Shown here: positions 25,399-33,747 of the stretch, in pieces | Numbering within the stretch: the first letter of the stretch is position 1 | Layout: every line of letters begins with the position of its first letter | From: Streptomyces naganishii JCM 4654 | GTDB taxonomy: Bacteria; Actinomycetota; Actinomycetes; Streptomycetales; Streptomycetaceae | Length of the DNA stretch: 64,000 bases | Assembly: GCF_014650575.1 (NCBI RefSeq) | Contig: NZ_BMVF01000014.1 | Coordinates: forward strand, 124,001 to 188,000 | Direction: 5' to 3' | Position numbers and translations under genes: made by a program | Notes under the pieces: generated by a model | Database searches by the model: none | What the model was told of the DNA's origin: nothing | The model's input: only the letters and a program-made list of their open reading frames with translations

Positions 25399-26118
25399 GT
25401 CAGGGGCCACTCCTCCACGATAACGCGCATACAAGTGGGTTATCTCAGCGCAGGTGTCGCGGGTACCGGCATGCATCAGGCGACTTGACCCGCGAGCAGA
25501 ATAAAGCCAGGCCTTGTTGGTGAAAACGTCGATGCCGGGTGGGTGCTCCCGCCGACCGCCCCGGCGCGGCCGCCCCGGGCCACCAGCCCGCGAGAACCCC
25601 CAGCCCCGGTGTTGCCCGCGCCCGCGCTGGGGGTCGTGGGCCCGCCGCGCCGAGGGCGGCCGGGCGCGCGGCACTGGGGACGGGCGGGCGAACAGCGCGT
25701 CTTCAGGTGGTCAAGGGCTGGTCATGGAATGGGAGAGCCGTCCGGCGGCAACGTATTCTGTGAGCGTTTGAGCGCACAGACAGTCGCGGTACGGCGGTGT
25801 TCGCCGGCAGCGGCCGGAACCGGGAGGAGGCGGGAATGGACAGTAGTCCGGGCCACAGTCGCCCCTCCTCCAAGTTGTCCGCGCCGTCCTTCCGCGGCCC
25901 GGGGCAGCAGCTCCTTCCCTCCTGACCCACCCGGCCCGGGGCCTTGAGCCATCCTGCCGGGAGCGTCCCCGTGTGCGCGTCCGCGCACCGGTGCCGTTCG
26001 CGTGCGCCACCCCGCGTTGCCGCGCGGGCCGCGCGACGCGCTGTCCGGCGTCAGGGAGGCGGAGCGCCGCCGTGGGCCGCCCGGTGCCCCGTCACCTCGG
26101 GGCAAGGGGGTGTTCACC
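25399..26118. other. Divergent intergenic region with one operator-like repeat
   Basis: About 720 bases between the winged-helix regulator and the MgtE-N/CBS gene. Apart from the inverted repeat at 25419-25444 I see no gene-like frame and no recognisable riboswitch. The open frames here are Arg/Pro-rich and lack ribosome binding sites. I could not confirm a magnesium-sensing leader for the transporter genes. Confidence 0.5.
25419..25444. promoter_or_regulatory. Inverted repeat GATAAC-N14-GTTATC, likely operator
   Basis: A perfect six-base inverted repeat with a 14-base spacer, in an A/T-richer stretch directly upstream of the winged-helix regulator gene (start 25398). The position, overlapping the expected promoter, suggests autoregulation by that protein. 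This is inferred only from position and symmetry. Confidence 0.5.
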
Positions 26119-27486
26119 GTGGCTGCCCACACTCTGCTCATGTCCACCACGGCCCGTCTGCGCGACCGCCGGGTCCATCTGGAGCGCCGCGCCACCGCTT
26201 CCAGGGCGGTGCGTGCCTCGCTCGTCTCGCTGGCCGGACTGGTCGGCGGACCGGTCACCAACCAGGCCGGCGAGGAGGTCGGCCGCGTCGCCGACGTCGT
26301 CGCCCGGCTGTACGGGCAGGATCCGTACCCCCCTGTCACCGGGCTGATCCTGCGGATCGGCCGGCGGCGGACCTTCCTCGCCGCCGACGCGATCGGCAAG
26401 GTGCGGGCCGGGCACGTGCGGCTGCGCACCGCCCGCGTCGACCTGCGCGACTTCGCCCGCCGGCCCGGCGAGGTGCTGCTGGCCAAGGACGTCCTCGACC
26501 ACCAACTCGTCGACGTGGACGGGGTCCAGGTCACCCGGGCCGCGGACCTGTACCTGGCGCCGCTGGTCGACCGGGTGGTGCTGGTCGGCGTGGACGTGTC
26601 GCTGCCCACGCTGCTGCGCCGGCTCGGCCCGCGCCGCTGGCAGGCCCGGCCCACCCCCGAGCGCGTGCTGGACTGGCAGGCGATCGCCCCCTTCGCCGAG
26701 CAGGCCACCGAGGGGCCGCCCGAGGTACGGCTGCGCGCCTCCCGGGCGGCGCTGCACCGGCTGCGCCCGGCCGACCTGGCCGACATCCTCGAGGACCTCG
26801 GCCGCGCCGAGCGCCAGCAGCTGCTGGGCTGGCTCGAGCCGGAGCAGGCCGCCGACGCCCTGGAGGAGATGGAGCCGGCCGAGCTGGAGAACCTGCTGCG
26901 CGAGGCACAGCCGGAGCACGCGGCCCGCCTGGTCGACGCGATGGAGCCGGACGAGGCCACCGACGCGCTGCGCGACCTCACCGCGGAGGAGCGCGAGGCC
27001 CTGCTGACCCGTATGCCAGCCGGTGAGGCCGCGGAGCTGCGGCGGCTGCTCGCGCACCCGGAGGGCACCGCGGGCGGCGCCATGACCACCCTGCTGGTCA
27101 CCGCCCGCCAGGACGAGACGGTCGCCGAGGTACGCGGCCGGCTCGCCGAACAGCCCGGCCACCGCACGGAGATCGACGCGGTCGCCGTGGTGGACGAGGA
27201 CGGCAGGCTGCTGTGCGACATGGCCCTGTTCGACCTGGCGGTGGCCGAGGACTCGTCGACGGTGGCCGATCTCGTGGGCTGGCTGGCCCAGTTCGGGCCG
27301 CCCGTCACCGTGCACGCCGGCACCGCGCTGGCCGAGGCCGCCGACCGGCTCGTCGCCGCCCGCGCCTCCTCGGTGCTCGTGGTCGACGACTCCGACCGCC
27401 CCATCGGCCGCATCCTGGCCGACGACCTGCTCGACGCCCTGCTGCCCGAGCGCGGGCGCCTGCACTTCCGGAGGTTCCTGCAGTGA
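26119..27486 (+). CDS. PRC-barrel/MgtE-N/CBS-pair protein, likely regulatory partner of the Nramp-like transporter
   Basis: A 455-residue soluble protein. Residues about 35-155 look like a PRC-barrel-type segment (V-S-L-A-G-L-V-G-G-P-V-T-N-Q-A-G-E-E-V-G-R-V). Residues about 205-325 are the helical MgtE N domain of short acidic repeats (L-R-P-A-D-L-A-D-I-L-E-D-L, L-E-P-E-Q-A-A-D-A-L-E-E-M, L-T-A-E-E-R-E-A-L-L). Residues 330-455 are a CBS pair (G-T-A-G-G-A-M-T-T; V-D-D-S-D-R-P-I-G-R-I-L). In MgtE these cytoplasmic domains sense Mg2+ and gate the channel, but here the membrane part is missing. GTG 26119 follows AAGGGGG by eight bases; GTG 26110 in the same frame is less well placed. The stop overlaps the transporter start (GTGA). 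Confidence 0.85.
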   Translation: MAAHTLLMSTTARLRDRRVHLERRATASRAVRASLVSLAGLVGGPVTNQAGEEVGRVADVVARLYGQDPYPPVTGLILRIGRRRTFLAADAIGKVRAGHVRLRTARVDLRDFARRPGEVLLAKDVLDHQLVDVDGVQVTRAADLYLAPLVDRVVLVGVDVSLPTLLRRLGPRRWQARPTPERVLDWQAIAPFAEQATEGPPEVRLRASRAALHRLRPADLADILEDLGRAERQQLLGWLEPEQAADALEEMEPAELENLLREAQPEHAARLVDAMEPDEATDALRDLTAEEREALLTRMPAGEAAELRRLLAHPEGTAGGAMTTLLVTARQDETVAEVRGRLAEQPGHRTEIDAVAVVDEDGRLLCDMALFDLAVAEDSSTVADLVGWLAQFGPPVTVHAGTALAEAADRLVAARASSVLVVDDSDRPIGRILADDLLDALLPERGRLHFRRFLQ

Positions 27487-28814
27487 CCCACGACCTCGAC
27501 TCCGCCGGGGCCGGCACGGCACAAAACTCCGGAAGCCCGGGGCCCGCACTCGCGCCCGGGGCCAACCCGCCCGCCCAGCGCCGGGGTTGGCGGCGCATCA
27601 CCATGGTCGCCGCGATCGCCGGCCCCGGCCTCGTCGCCGCGAACGCCGGCAACGACGCGGCCGGCATCGCCACCTACGCCTCGGCCGGCTCGCAATTCAC
27701 CTACGGCACCCTGTTCTTCATGGTGCTGGTCACCGTCGCCCTGGTGATGGTGCAGGAGATGGCGGTACGGCTCGGCGCCCACACCGGCAAAGGGCTCGGC
27801 GCGCTGATCCGCGAGCAGTTCAGCCTGCGCCTGACCGCGCTCGCCGTCTTCTGCCTGCTGCTCGCCAACACCGGCCTGGTGGTCAGCGAGTTCGCCGGCA
27901 TCGGCGCGGCCTTCGAGCTCCTCGGCGTGCCCAAGTGGGCGGTCATCCCGCCGGCGGCGGCGCTGCTGTGGGCGCTGGTGCTGTTCGGCTCGTACCACTG
28001 GGCCGAGCGCATCTTCCTGATCATGTCGCTGGCGTTCTTCGCCTACCCGGTCGCGATGATCCTCGGCCACCCCGACTGGGCTTCCGTCGGCCACCACCTG
28101 GTCGTGCCGCACATGGAGCCCGGCAAGGACTTCATACTGCTGGCGGTCGCGCTGATCGGCACCACGGTAAGCCCGTACATGCAGTTCTACGCCGCGGCGG
28201 GCGTCGTCGACCGCGGCGCGCGGCCCGCCGACTACCCGCTCATCCGCGCGGACGCCGTCCTCGGCGCCGTGTTCGCCTGCGTCATCAGCCTGACCATCAT
28301 CATCGCCACCGCCTCCGCCATCGGCGGCACCGGCCCGCTCGACTCGGCCGCGCAGGCCGCGCAGGCCCTCGAACCGGTCGCGGGCAAGGAGGCCGAGCTG
28401 CTGTTCGCCCTCGGTCTGCTCGGCGCCTCCGCCCTGGCCGGCGCCGTCGTACCGCTGTCGGCGAGCTACGCGGTGGGCGAGGCCGCCGGCGTGGAGCGCT
28501 CCGTCTCCCGCAGGTTCCGCGACGCGCCGCTCTTCCTGGGCCTGTTCACCGCGCAGATCGTGCTGGGGGCGGCGGTGGCGATGACGCCGGTCGACGTCAT
28601 CCAGCTGCTGATCGGCACCCAGGTGCTGCAGGGGCTGATCAGCCCGGTGGTGCTGGTCTACCTGCTGGTCCTCACCAACCGCCGTTCCCTGCTCGGCGAC
28701 GCGGCCAACGGGCCGCGCCAGCGGGTGGCGGCCACGGTCGTGGTCGTCGGCGTGGCCGCCATGTCCACCATCCTGCTCGTGCAGACCCTTCTGGGCTGGT
28801 TCGGCCTCGGCTGA
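27483..28814 (+). CDS. Nramp-related divalent metal transporter, divergent metal site
   Basis: A 443-residue membrane protein with about 11 helices of the Nramp fold. In classical Nramps the metal is held by D-P-G-N in helix 1 and M-P-H in helix 6. Here helix 1 reads A-N-A-G-N-D-A-A-G (residues 53-61) and helix 6 reads T-V-S-P-Y-M (about 229-234), so the metal-binding methionine position is not conserved. Nramp-related Mg2+ transporters also lack that methionine, so hard-ion (Mg2+ or Mn2+) transport is plausible. GTG 27483 overlaps the upstream stop, coupling it to the MgtE-N/CBS protein, which fits a Mg2+-gated two-protein system. Confidence 0.8.
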   Translation: MTHDLDSAGAGTAQNSGSPGPALAPGANPPAQRRGWRRITMVAAIAGPGLVAANAGNDAAGIATYASAGSQFTYGTLFFMVLVTVALVMVQEMAVRLGAHTGKGLGALIREQFSLRLTALAVFCLLLANTGLVVSEFAGIGAAFELLGVPKWAVIPPAAALLWALVLFGSYHWAERIFLIMSLAFFAYPVAMILGHPDWASVGHHLVVPHMEPGKDFILLAVALIGTTVSPYMQFYAAAGVVDRGARPADYPLIRADAVLGAVFACVISLTIIIATASAIGGTGPLDSAAQAAQALEPVAGKEAELLFALGLLGASALAGAVVPLSASYAVGEAAGVERSVSRRFRDAPLFLGLFTAQIVLGAAVAMTPVDVIQLLIGTQVLQGLISPVVLVYLLVLTNRRSLLGDAANGPRQRVAATVVVVGVAAMSTILLVQTLLGWFGLG

Positions 28815-28870
28815 CCCGCTCAAGTCTCTTGCTCGACCGATCGCATGACGGCTCGTCAGGTCCAAGAGAG

Positions 28871-28908
28871 GGCGAGAGGGCGGCCCCGCCCGGGACCGCC
28901 CTCTCGCC
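28871..28908. terminator. Strong bidirectional hairpin terminator
   Basis: GGCGAGAGGGCGG and CCGCCCTCTCGCC form a perfect 13-bp stem with a 12-base loop. It lies between the converging stops of the Nramp-like gene (28814) and the nucleotidase gene (28928). There is no T-run, as is usual in Streptomyces. Confidence 0.8.
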
Positions 28909-28927
28909 GGAGTGCTCCGTACCGCCG

Positions 28928-30766
28928 CTAGCGCACCACGGTGATGCGGTCCGCCGCCGTCGGCGCGTACGGCGCGGAGGCGGAGGAGTGGGCCGTGAGG
29001 TAGGCGACCAGGGCCGCCAGGTCGTCGCCGCCGACGAGCTGGTCCGTGCCGTTGGCCAGTTCGCCGAAGCCGTCACCGCCGCCCGCCAGGAAGGAGTTCA
29101 TGGCGACGCGGTAGGTGGCCGCCGGGTCGACCGGCTTGCCGTCGATCCTGATGGAGTCGGCGACCACGCGGTCGGCGCCCGTCTTCGTCAGGTCGAGGGT
29201 GTAGGTGAGGCCCGAGGAGATCTGGAGGATCTTCGGCACGGCGGCGTTCGCCCCGCTCACCTGCTGCTTCAGCACGGTGATCAGCTGTGCCCCGGTGAGG
29301 GTCTTGAGGTTGACCGTGTTGCTGAAGGGCTGCACCGCGAAGCCCTCCCCGTAGGTGACCACGCCGTCGCCCTCGCTGCCGGAGGCGGCGTGGACGAGGT
29401 CGGCTCGGATGCCGCCGGGGTTCATGAGGGCGAGGTCGGTGCCGCTGTCGAGCGTCTTGCCGTAGGCCAGCTGCGCGTCGGCCACGAGGTCGCCGAGCGG
29501 TGATTCGGGGGTGTCCCCGGTGCCGCGCGTGATGTCCCGCGCGATGTAGCCGATCGGCTTGTCGGCGACCGGGGCCGCGAGGGCCTTCCAGTGGTCGATG
29601 AGCCGCGTCAGGTCCGGCGCCTGCGGCTGGGTGCGGTCCACGACGTGGTTGGAGCCCTTGACCGAGGCCCGGACGATGTCGTGGGTGCGCCAGTCGTACC
29701 GCATGTCCAGCTCGGTGAACAGCCGCCCGTAGGAGGCGGCGCTGGTCACCAGGCGCGGACGCCCCGCGGGGTCGGGGATGGTGCAGACGTAGGCGTTGTG
29801 GGTGTGCGCGGTGACGAGGGTGTCGACCTCCGGCGAGACCTTCTTGGCGATGTCCACGATCGGGCCGCTCAGGCCCGAGCCGCTGCCGCCGGCGTCGCAG
29901 TCGTAGTTGTAGGCGGAGGAGGCCGGGTAGCCGCCCTCGTGGATCAGCGCCACGATCGCGTGCACGCCCTGGCGCTGGAGCACCTTGGTGTACGTGTTGA
30001 TCGTGTCGGCCTCGTCGAGGAACTTCAGCCCCTTCACGCCGTCCGCGGAGACGATGTCGGGGGTGCCCTTGAGGGTGACGCCGATGAAGCCGACCCGGAC
30101 GCCCTTGACGTTCTTGACCACGTACGGCTTCAGCAGCGGCCGGCCCGTGGACTCGTCGACGACGTTGGCCGAGAGGATCGGGTAGCGCGCTCCCTCGAAG
30201 GTGCGCCCGGGCTCGTAGCAGCCGTCGACCGGGTGGCAGCCGCCGTTCTGGAGGCGCAGCAGCTCCTTCTTGCCCTCGTCGAACTCGTGGTTGCCGACGC
30301 CGGTGACGTCCAGGCCGAGCTTGTTCATCGCCTCGACGGTCGGCTCGTCGTGGAAGAGGCCGGAGAGCAGCGGGCTGGCGCCGACGATGTCGCCGGCCGC
30401 GACGGTCAGGGAGCGGGCGTGGCCCTCGCGGGCGGTGCGCAGGCTGTTCGCCAGGTAGGCGGCCCCGCCCGCGTCCACGTTCTTCGTGGTGCCGTCCGGC
30501 TGGAGCTCGGTGACGCGCCCGGAGGAGCCGGCGGGCGGTTCGAGGTTGCCGTGGAAGTCGTTGAGGGCGAGGAGCTGGAGGTCGGTGGTGCGGCCGTGGC
30601 TGTGGCTCGAGTGGCCGGGGCGGCTCGAGTCACCGCCGCCGGGACCGGCCGCCTGGGCCGGCGCGGCGGCGGTGAGCGCCCCCAGGGTGGCGAGAGCGGC
30701 GGCCGTGGCGAGAGCGGTGGACAGGGCTCTTCGCGGAGCCGGGCGACGTGGGCGTGTCGGTGACAT
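28928..30766 (-). CDS. Secreted bifunctional metallophosphatase/5'-nucleotidase
   Basis: A 612-residue secreted protein. An Arg-rich signal peptide (about 1-40, ending A-P-A-Q-A-A) precedes a calcineurin-like metallophosphoesterase domain: L-N-D-F-H-G-N, A-A-G-D-I-V-G-A-S, V-G-N-H-E-F-D and H-T-H-N supply the two-metal site. The C-terminal 5_nucleotid_C domain (from about residue 400) has M-N-P-G-G-I-R-A-D, Q-P-F-S-N-T-V and F-L-A-G-G-G-D-G-F. It probably hydrolyses extracellular nucleotides for phosphate and nucleoside salvage. There is no sortase or membrane anchor at the C terminus (ends T-V-V-R). It stands alone, with its own terminator. Confidence 0.92.
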   Translation of the reverse strand: MSPTRPRRPAPRRALSTALATAAALATLGALTAAAPAQAAGPGGGDSSRPGHSSHSHGRTTDLQLLALNDFHGNLEPPAGSSGRVTELQPDGTTKNVDAGGAAYLANSLRTAREGHARSLTVAAGDIVGASPLLSGLFHDEPTVEAMNKLGLDVTGVGNHEFDEGKKELLRLQNGGCHPVDGCYEPGRTFEGARYPILSANVVDESTGRPLLKPYVVKNVKGVRVGFIGVTLKGTPDIVSADGVKGLKFLDEADTINTYTKVLQRQGVHAIVALIHEGGYPASSAYNYDCDAGGSGSGLSGPIVDIAKKVSPEVDTLVTAHTHNAYVCTIPDPAGRPRLVTSAASYGRLFTELDMRYDWRTHDIVRASVKGSNHVVDRTQPQAPDLTRLIDHWKALAAPVADKPIGYIARDITRGTGDTPESPLGDLVADAQLAYGKTLDSGTDLALMNPGGIRADLVHAASGSEGDGVVTYGEGFAVQPFSNTVNLKTLTGAQLITVLKQQVSGANAAVPKILQISSGLTYTLDLTKTGADRVVADSIRIDGKPVDPAATYRVAMNSFLAGGGDGFGELANGTDQLVGGDDLAALVAYLTAHSSASAPYAPTAADRITVVR

Positions 30767-30926
30767 GGGCCCCCCTCTGACGTGATCGGTTCAAGAACGG
30801 GCGAACGGCCGCAGCCTAGGGTCAACGCGCGTAGTTGTCAGGAGCTTTGCGATGACGGCCCGGTTTCCGTTGGCTGTTCGTCCGGGCGTTCGACGTCCGG
30901 GGGCGCGCCCGTTGTCGGCCCGCCCG

Positions 30927-31047
30927 GGCCCGGTCTCGACTTCGCTCCCGGGCCCGTTGCCGACTCGTTCCCGGCCGCCCTCCCCCGGCCCTTTCTCGAC
31001 TCGCTCCAGGCCCGTTCCCGGCTCGTTCCAGGCCCATTCCGACTCGG
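30927..31047. repeat. Degenerate tandem repeat, about five units of 20-25 bp
   Basis: Repeated segments of the form GGCCCGTT-CCGACTCGTTCC occur around 30927, 30951, 30990, 31011 and 31031, with variable fill. The array lies in the spacer upstream of the nucleotidase gene and downstream of the small membrane-protein gene. Open frames here are artefacts of the repeat. Confidence 0.5.
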
Positions 31048-31056
31048 CGTGGCGGC

Positions 31057-31446
31057 TCAGAACCGCGGTTCGCACTCGGCGTGATCCGGCGCGGCGAGGG
31101 CCGCGAGGGCGAGGGCGGCCCAGCTCAGGGCGGTGACGACCGTGCCGGCGCGGCGCACCCGGCTGGGCAGGGTGGTGCCGAGCAGCACGGCGTCGCCCAC
31201 GTCGGAGGCGATGCGCACGGCGGTGGCGGTGACCAGGGCAGGACCGGCCGGGGCGAGCAGCATGGCGAGGCCGCTCGCGGCGTCCCGCCAGGCCAGCGGC
31301 CGCAGCACCATGGCGGTGTGCGGGCCGGTGTTCCCCTCGGGGCCCACCAGGCCCGTGGGCCGCGCCAGCCAGTCGGGGCGGCAGGCGACCGCGATCCCGT
31401 AGGCGGCCGTCGCCGCGCCGATCGTCCGCAGCAGTTCTGTCCGCAC
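31057..31446 (-). CDS. Hypothetical small membrane protein (DUF4267-like)
   Basis: A 129-residue protein with four hydrophobic stretches, the first near A-A-Y-G-I-A-V-A. It contains R-P-L-A-W-R-D-A-A-S-G-L-A-M and A-V-R-I-A-S-D-V-G-D-A, a pattern seen in small actinobacterial membrane proteins of unknown role. GTG 31446 is preferred because GGAGG lies eight bases upstream; the frame extends seven codons further. It is divergent from the PRC-barrel gene across a large inverted repeat. Confidence 0.6.
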   Translation of the reverse strand: MRTELLRTIGAATAAYGIAVACRPDWLARPTGLVGPEGNTGPHTAMVLRPLAWRDAASGLAMLLAPAGPALVTATAVRIASDVGDAVLLGTTLPSRVRRAGTVVTALSWAALALAALAAPDHAECEPRF

Positions 31447-31531
31447 CCTACGCACCTCCACCTTCACGGGCCGACGGACCGGCGGCCCGACGGGCGGAGC
31501 GGACGCACCGGCGGCCCCGCCCGGCCATGCC

Positions 31532-31621
31532 TACCCGCCGTGCCCCGCGTGTCACGGGCCGACCGGCCGACCGGACCAGTGACGTGCCCCTCGCCCCGTG
31601 ACATCCGGGGCACGGCGGGTA
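31532..31621. promoter_or_regulatory. Long inverted repeat, possible twin divergent promoters
   Basis: Two 27-base arms (31532-31558 and 31595-31621) are inverted copies identical at 25 of 27 positions, including a perfect 16-base outer part (TACCCGCCGTGCCCCG) and an 8-base inner part (GTCACGGG), separated by 36 bases. Read outward, each arm has CCCGTGAC, about 14 bases, then GGGTA, pointing at the start of the gene on its own side (31446 leftward, 31678 rightward). GGGTA resembles the -10 of SigB-type promoters. The -35 match is weak. Confidence 0.6.
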
Positions 31622-31677
31622 AGTGATTGTGCAGACCAGTGGAACGCAGGGATGGCGCGGCACAGTGGAGGAACGCC

Positions 31678-32034
31678 ATGTTCGAGGCCCAGGACGTCCG
31701 CCAGTGGCGTGGACACGCGGTGCACGGCACGGACGGCAGCAAGATCGGTGAGCTGGAGGCGATCTACGTCGACACGATCACCGACCAGCCGTACTTCGCG
31801 ACGGTGAAGACCGGCATGCTGGGGCGTCAGCGACTGGTGTTCGTGCCCCTCACCGGGGCCACCGTCAGCCCCGGCCACCTCAACGTCGCCTACGACAAGA
31901 AGCTCGTGAAGGACGCTCCCGCCATCGACACCGACGGCGAGCTGCCGGTGGAGGAGGAGCCCGCGATCTTCCGGCACTACGAGCTGAACTACCAGCCCGG
32001 ATCCGCCGGGGAACGGCGCCTGGCCCGCCGGTAG
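31678..32034 (+). CDS. PRC-barrel domain protein
   Basis: A 118-residue protein starting ATG 31678 with GGAGGA seven bases upstream. Residues 5-80 form a PRC barrel (G-H-A-V-H-G-T-D-G-S-K-I-G-E-L-E-A-I-Y-V-D; F-V-P-L-T-G-A). Photosynthetic reaction-centre-like barrels in actinomycetes are small stress-associated proteins whose role is not established. The acidic C terminus ends in E-E-E-P-A-I-F-R-H-Y-E-L. Confidence 0.85.
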   Translation: MFEAQDVRQWRGHAVHGTDGSKIGELEAIYVDTITDQPYFATVKTGMLGRQRLVFVPLTGATVSPGHLNVAYDKKLVKDAPAIDTDGELPVEEEPAIFRHYELNYQPGSAGERRLARR

Positions 32035-32208
32035 ACCGGCCACGCGCCGGCCGCGCCGGTCCGCCGGCCGCGCCGGCCGCGCCGGACCGGCGGACGGTCG
32101 CGTGGACGGCTGAGTGGTGCGGCCGCGTGACCGGCCGCGTGGACCGCTCCCGTTCCTGGCCGGGCGTCATGGACGGGAGCGGTCGTGGTGCGGGCGGCAA
32201 CCGCCTGG

Positions 32209-32370
32209 TCACTCCTTGGCCGACTGCTCGGGGATGGACTTCTCGGGCGGAGGCGGAGGCGGAGGCGGGGGCGGCGGGCGCGGGGGGCGGAAGATGATGT
32301 CCTCGTACGCCTCCATGACGAGGATGAGCAGCAGCATGCCCACGGGGACGAGCAGGGGCAGCAGAATCAC
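32209..32370 (-). CDS. 53-residue membrane miniprotein with 11-proline run
   Basis: A short frame from GTG 32370, with GGGAGG four bases upstream. It encodes one hydrophobic helix (I-L-L-P-L-L-V-P-V-G-M-L-L-L-I-L-V), the acidic E-A-Y-E-D-I-I-F, R-P-P-R, a run of 11 consecutive prolines, then E-K-S-I-P-E-Q-S. One membrane helix with a cytoplasmic or external polyproline tail is predicted. Eleven prolines would need elongation factor P. I recognise no family. Longer upstream versions of the frame are Arg/Pro-rich and unlikely. Confidence 0.6.
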   Translation of the reverse strand: MILLPLLVPVGMLLLILVMEAYEDIIFRPPRPPPPPPPPPPPEKSIPEQSAKE

Positions 32371-32742
32371 GAGGCCTCCCGGAACGCGGTGATCAGGCCT
32401 GTGAGCCGCACCTGACCGGCGGACGGGTGCGGTGGGCGGGGCGGGTCCCTGGCTGACCTGCGGGCGGGTGCGGTGGGCGGGGCGGTCCCTGCCAGCGTGC
32501 GCTCCGGGGCGCCGTCCCGCAGTCGCGGTTGCTCTGTTCGGGTGCTTGCCGCGGGCCCGTGCCCTGCGCGGGCGGCCGGGCCCGGGCCGTGTCCTGCCTC
32601 TCCTTGCCTTGCCTGTGCCTCTTCTCACATTCGCGGTCGAAAAGGGCATTCCGTGACGACGGCCACTTCGTCTCGCGCCCGCTTTGTTTACGTTCGCTCT
32701 TCAGTGCCCCCTGTCCGCATCCCCGCCGAGGCCTGCCTGATC
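32371..32742. other. Intergenic region with a 27-bp direct repeat
   Basis: The spacer between the miniprotein and the serine hydrolase gene. It contains a direct repeat (32424-32451 and 32465-32491) of CGGGTGCGGTGGGCGGGGCG followed by G-TCCCTG, differing by one G. No credible gene is seen. The stretch around 32680-32700 is A/T-richer and may hold the promoter of the downstream gene. Confidence 0.5.
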
Positions 32743-33630
32743 ATGCCCCACGCCTTCTCCCCGTCGTGTCCCAAGTCCGCGCCGGCCGCCCGCCGCCGGC
32801 GGCGTGCCCTCGCCTGCGCCGGCGCCCTGCTGGCCTCGGTGACCACGCTCGTCTCCGTCGGCACCGCGCACGCGGCACCGGCGGCCGCGGCACCGGGCAC
32901 CGCCTCCCCGGCCAAGCCCTGGGTGACCGCCGCGGTGCTCGGCCTCGACGACGGGAGCCGTGAGCCCACGCTGTACGGCGAGGACGCGCCCTACGACACG
33001 GCCAGCATCATCAAGGTCGACATACTCGCCGCGCTGCTGCTCCAGGCGCAGGACGCCGGACGGCACCTCACCGCGCAGGAGCGCGCGCACGCCGAGCCGA
33101 TGATCAGGAGCAGCGACAACGCGGCCGCCAACGCCCTGTGGCGGCAGATCGGTCGGGCGACCGGCCTGGAGTCGGCCAACAAGCGCCTGGGCCTGACCGA
33201 CACGAAGGGCGGCCCCGGCCCCCGCTGGGGACTGACCCGCACCACGGCGAGCGACCAGATCCGCCTGCTCCGCGCGGTGTTCGACGCCCCGGCGAAGGCC
33301 CCGGCATCCAAGACGGCTTCCAAGGCGGCGTCCAGCGCGCTGACCGAGGAGTCCAAGGCCTACATCCGTACGCTGATGACCCGGATCCAGAACGATCAGG
33401 CCTGGGGCGTGTCCGCGGCCTCGGGTGCCCAATGGGCGCTGAAGAACGGGTGGTTGCAGCGCGACCCGTCCGGCCTGTGGGACGTCAACAGCGTCGGCCG
33501 GATCACGGTGGGCGGACACCACTACCTGGTCGCCGTACTCTCGGACGGCAACCGGTCGATGAACGAGGGCGTCACCCTGGTGGAGCGGGCGGCACGCCAG
33601 GCGATCACCTCGGCCACCGCCGGCACCTGA
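32743..33630 (+). CDS. Secreted serine hydrolase, class A beta-lactamase-like fold
   Basis: A 295-residue exported protein. The signal peptide has R-R-R-R-R-A-L-A-C-A-G and a cleavage region G-T-A-H-A-A-P-A (about residue 48). The penicillin-recognising fold shows the catalytic S-I-I-K (serine about 88) and S-D-N (about 124). The usual KTG triad appears as K-N-G-W. The substitution and the short length argue against a classical beta-lactamase; a D,D-peptidase or esterase is as likely. I chose ATG 32743; GTG 32653 would add 30 residues before the signal peptide. Confidence 0.75.
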   Translation: MPHAFSPSCPKSAPAARRRRRALACAGALLASVTTLVSVGTAHAAPAAAAPGTASPAKPWVTAAVLGLDDGSREPTLYGEDAPYDTASIIKVDILAALLLQAQDAGRHLTAQERAHAEPMIRSSDNAAANALWRQIGRATGLESANKRLGLTDTKGGPGPRWGLTRTTASDQIRLLRAVFDAPAKAPASKTASKAASSALTEESKAYIRTLMTRIQNDQAWGVSAASGAQWALKNGWLQRDPSGLWDVNSVGRITVGGHHYLVAVLSDGNRSMNEGVTLVERAARQAITSATAGT

Positions 33631-33747
33631 CACCTGCCCACGAGGCGGTTCGCCGTCCTCCCCCAGCGGCCGGCACGGGTCAGGCCAGGCAGTACGGCCG
33701 CGCGGGCCGGTACCGGTCCGGGCCGTGGTGATCTTGGCTGATATAGG

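Noticed and set aside
25722..28865. A 1047-codon frame antisense to the MgtE-N/CBS and Nramp-like genes
   Set aside because: No domain or ribosome binding site; opposite strand of two clearly recognised genes.
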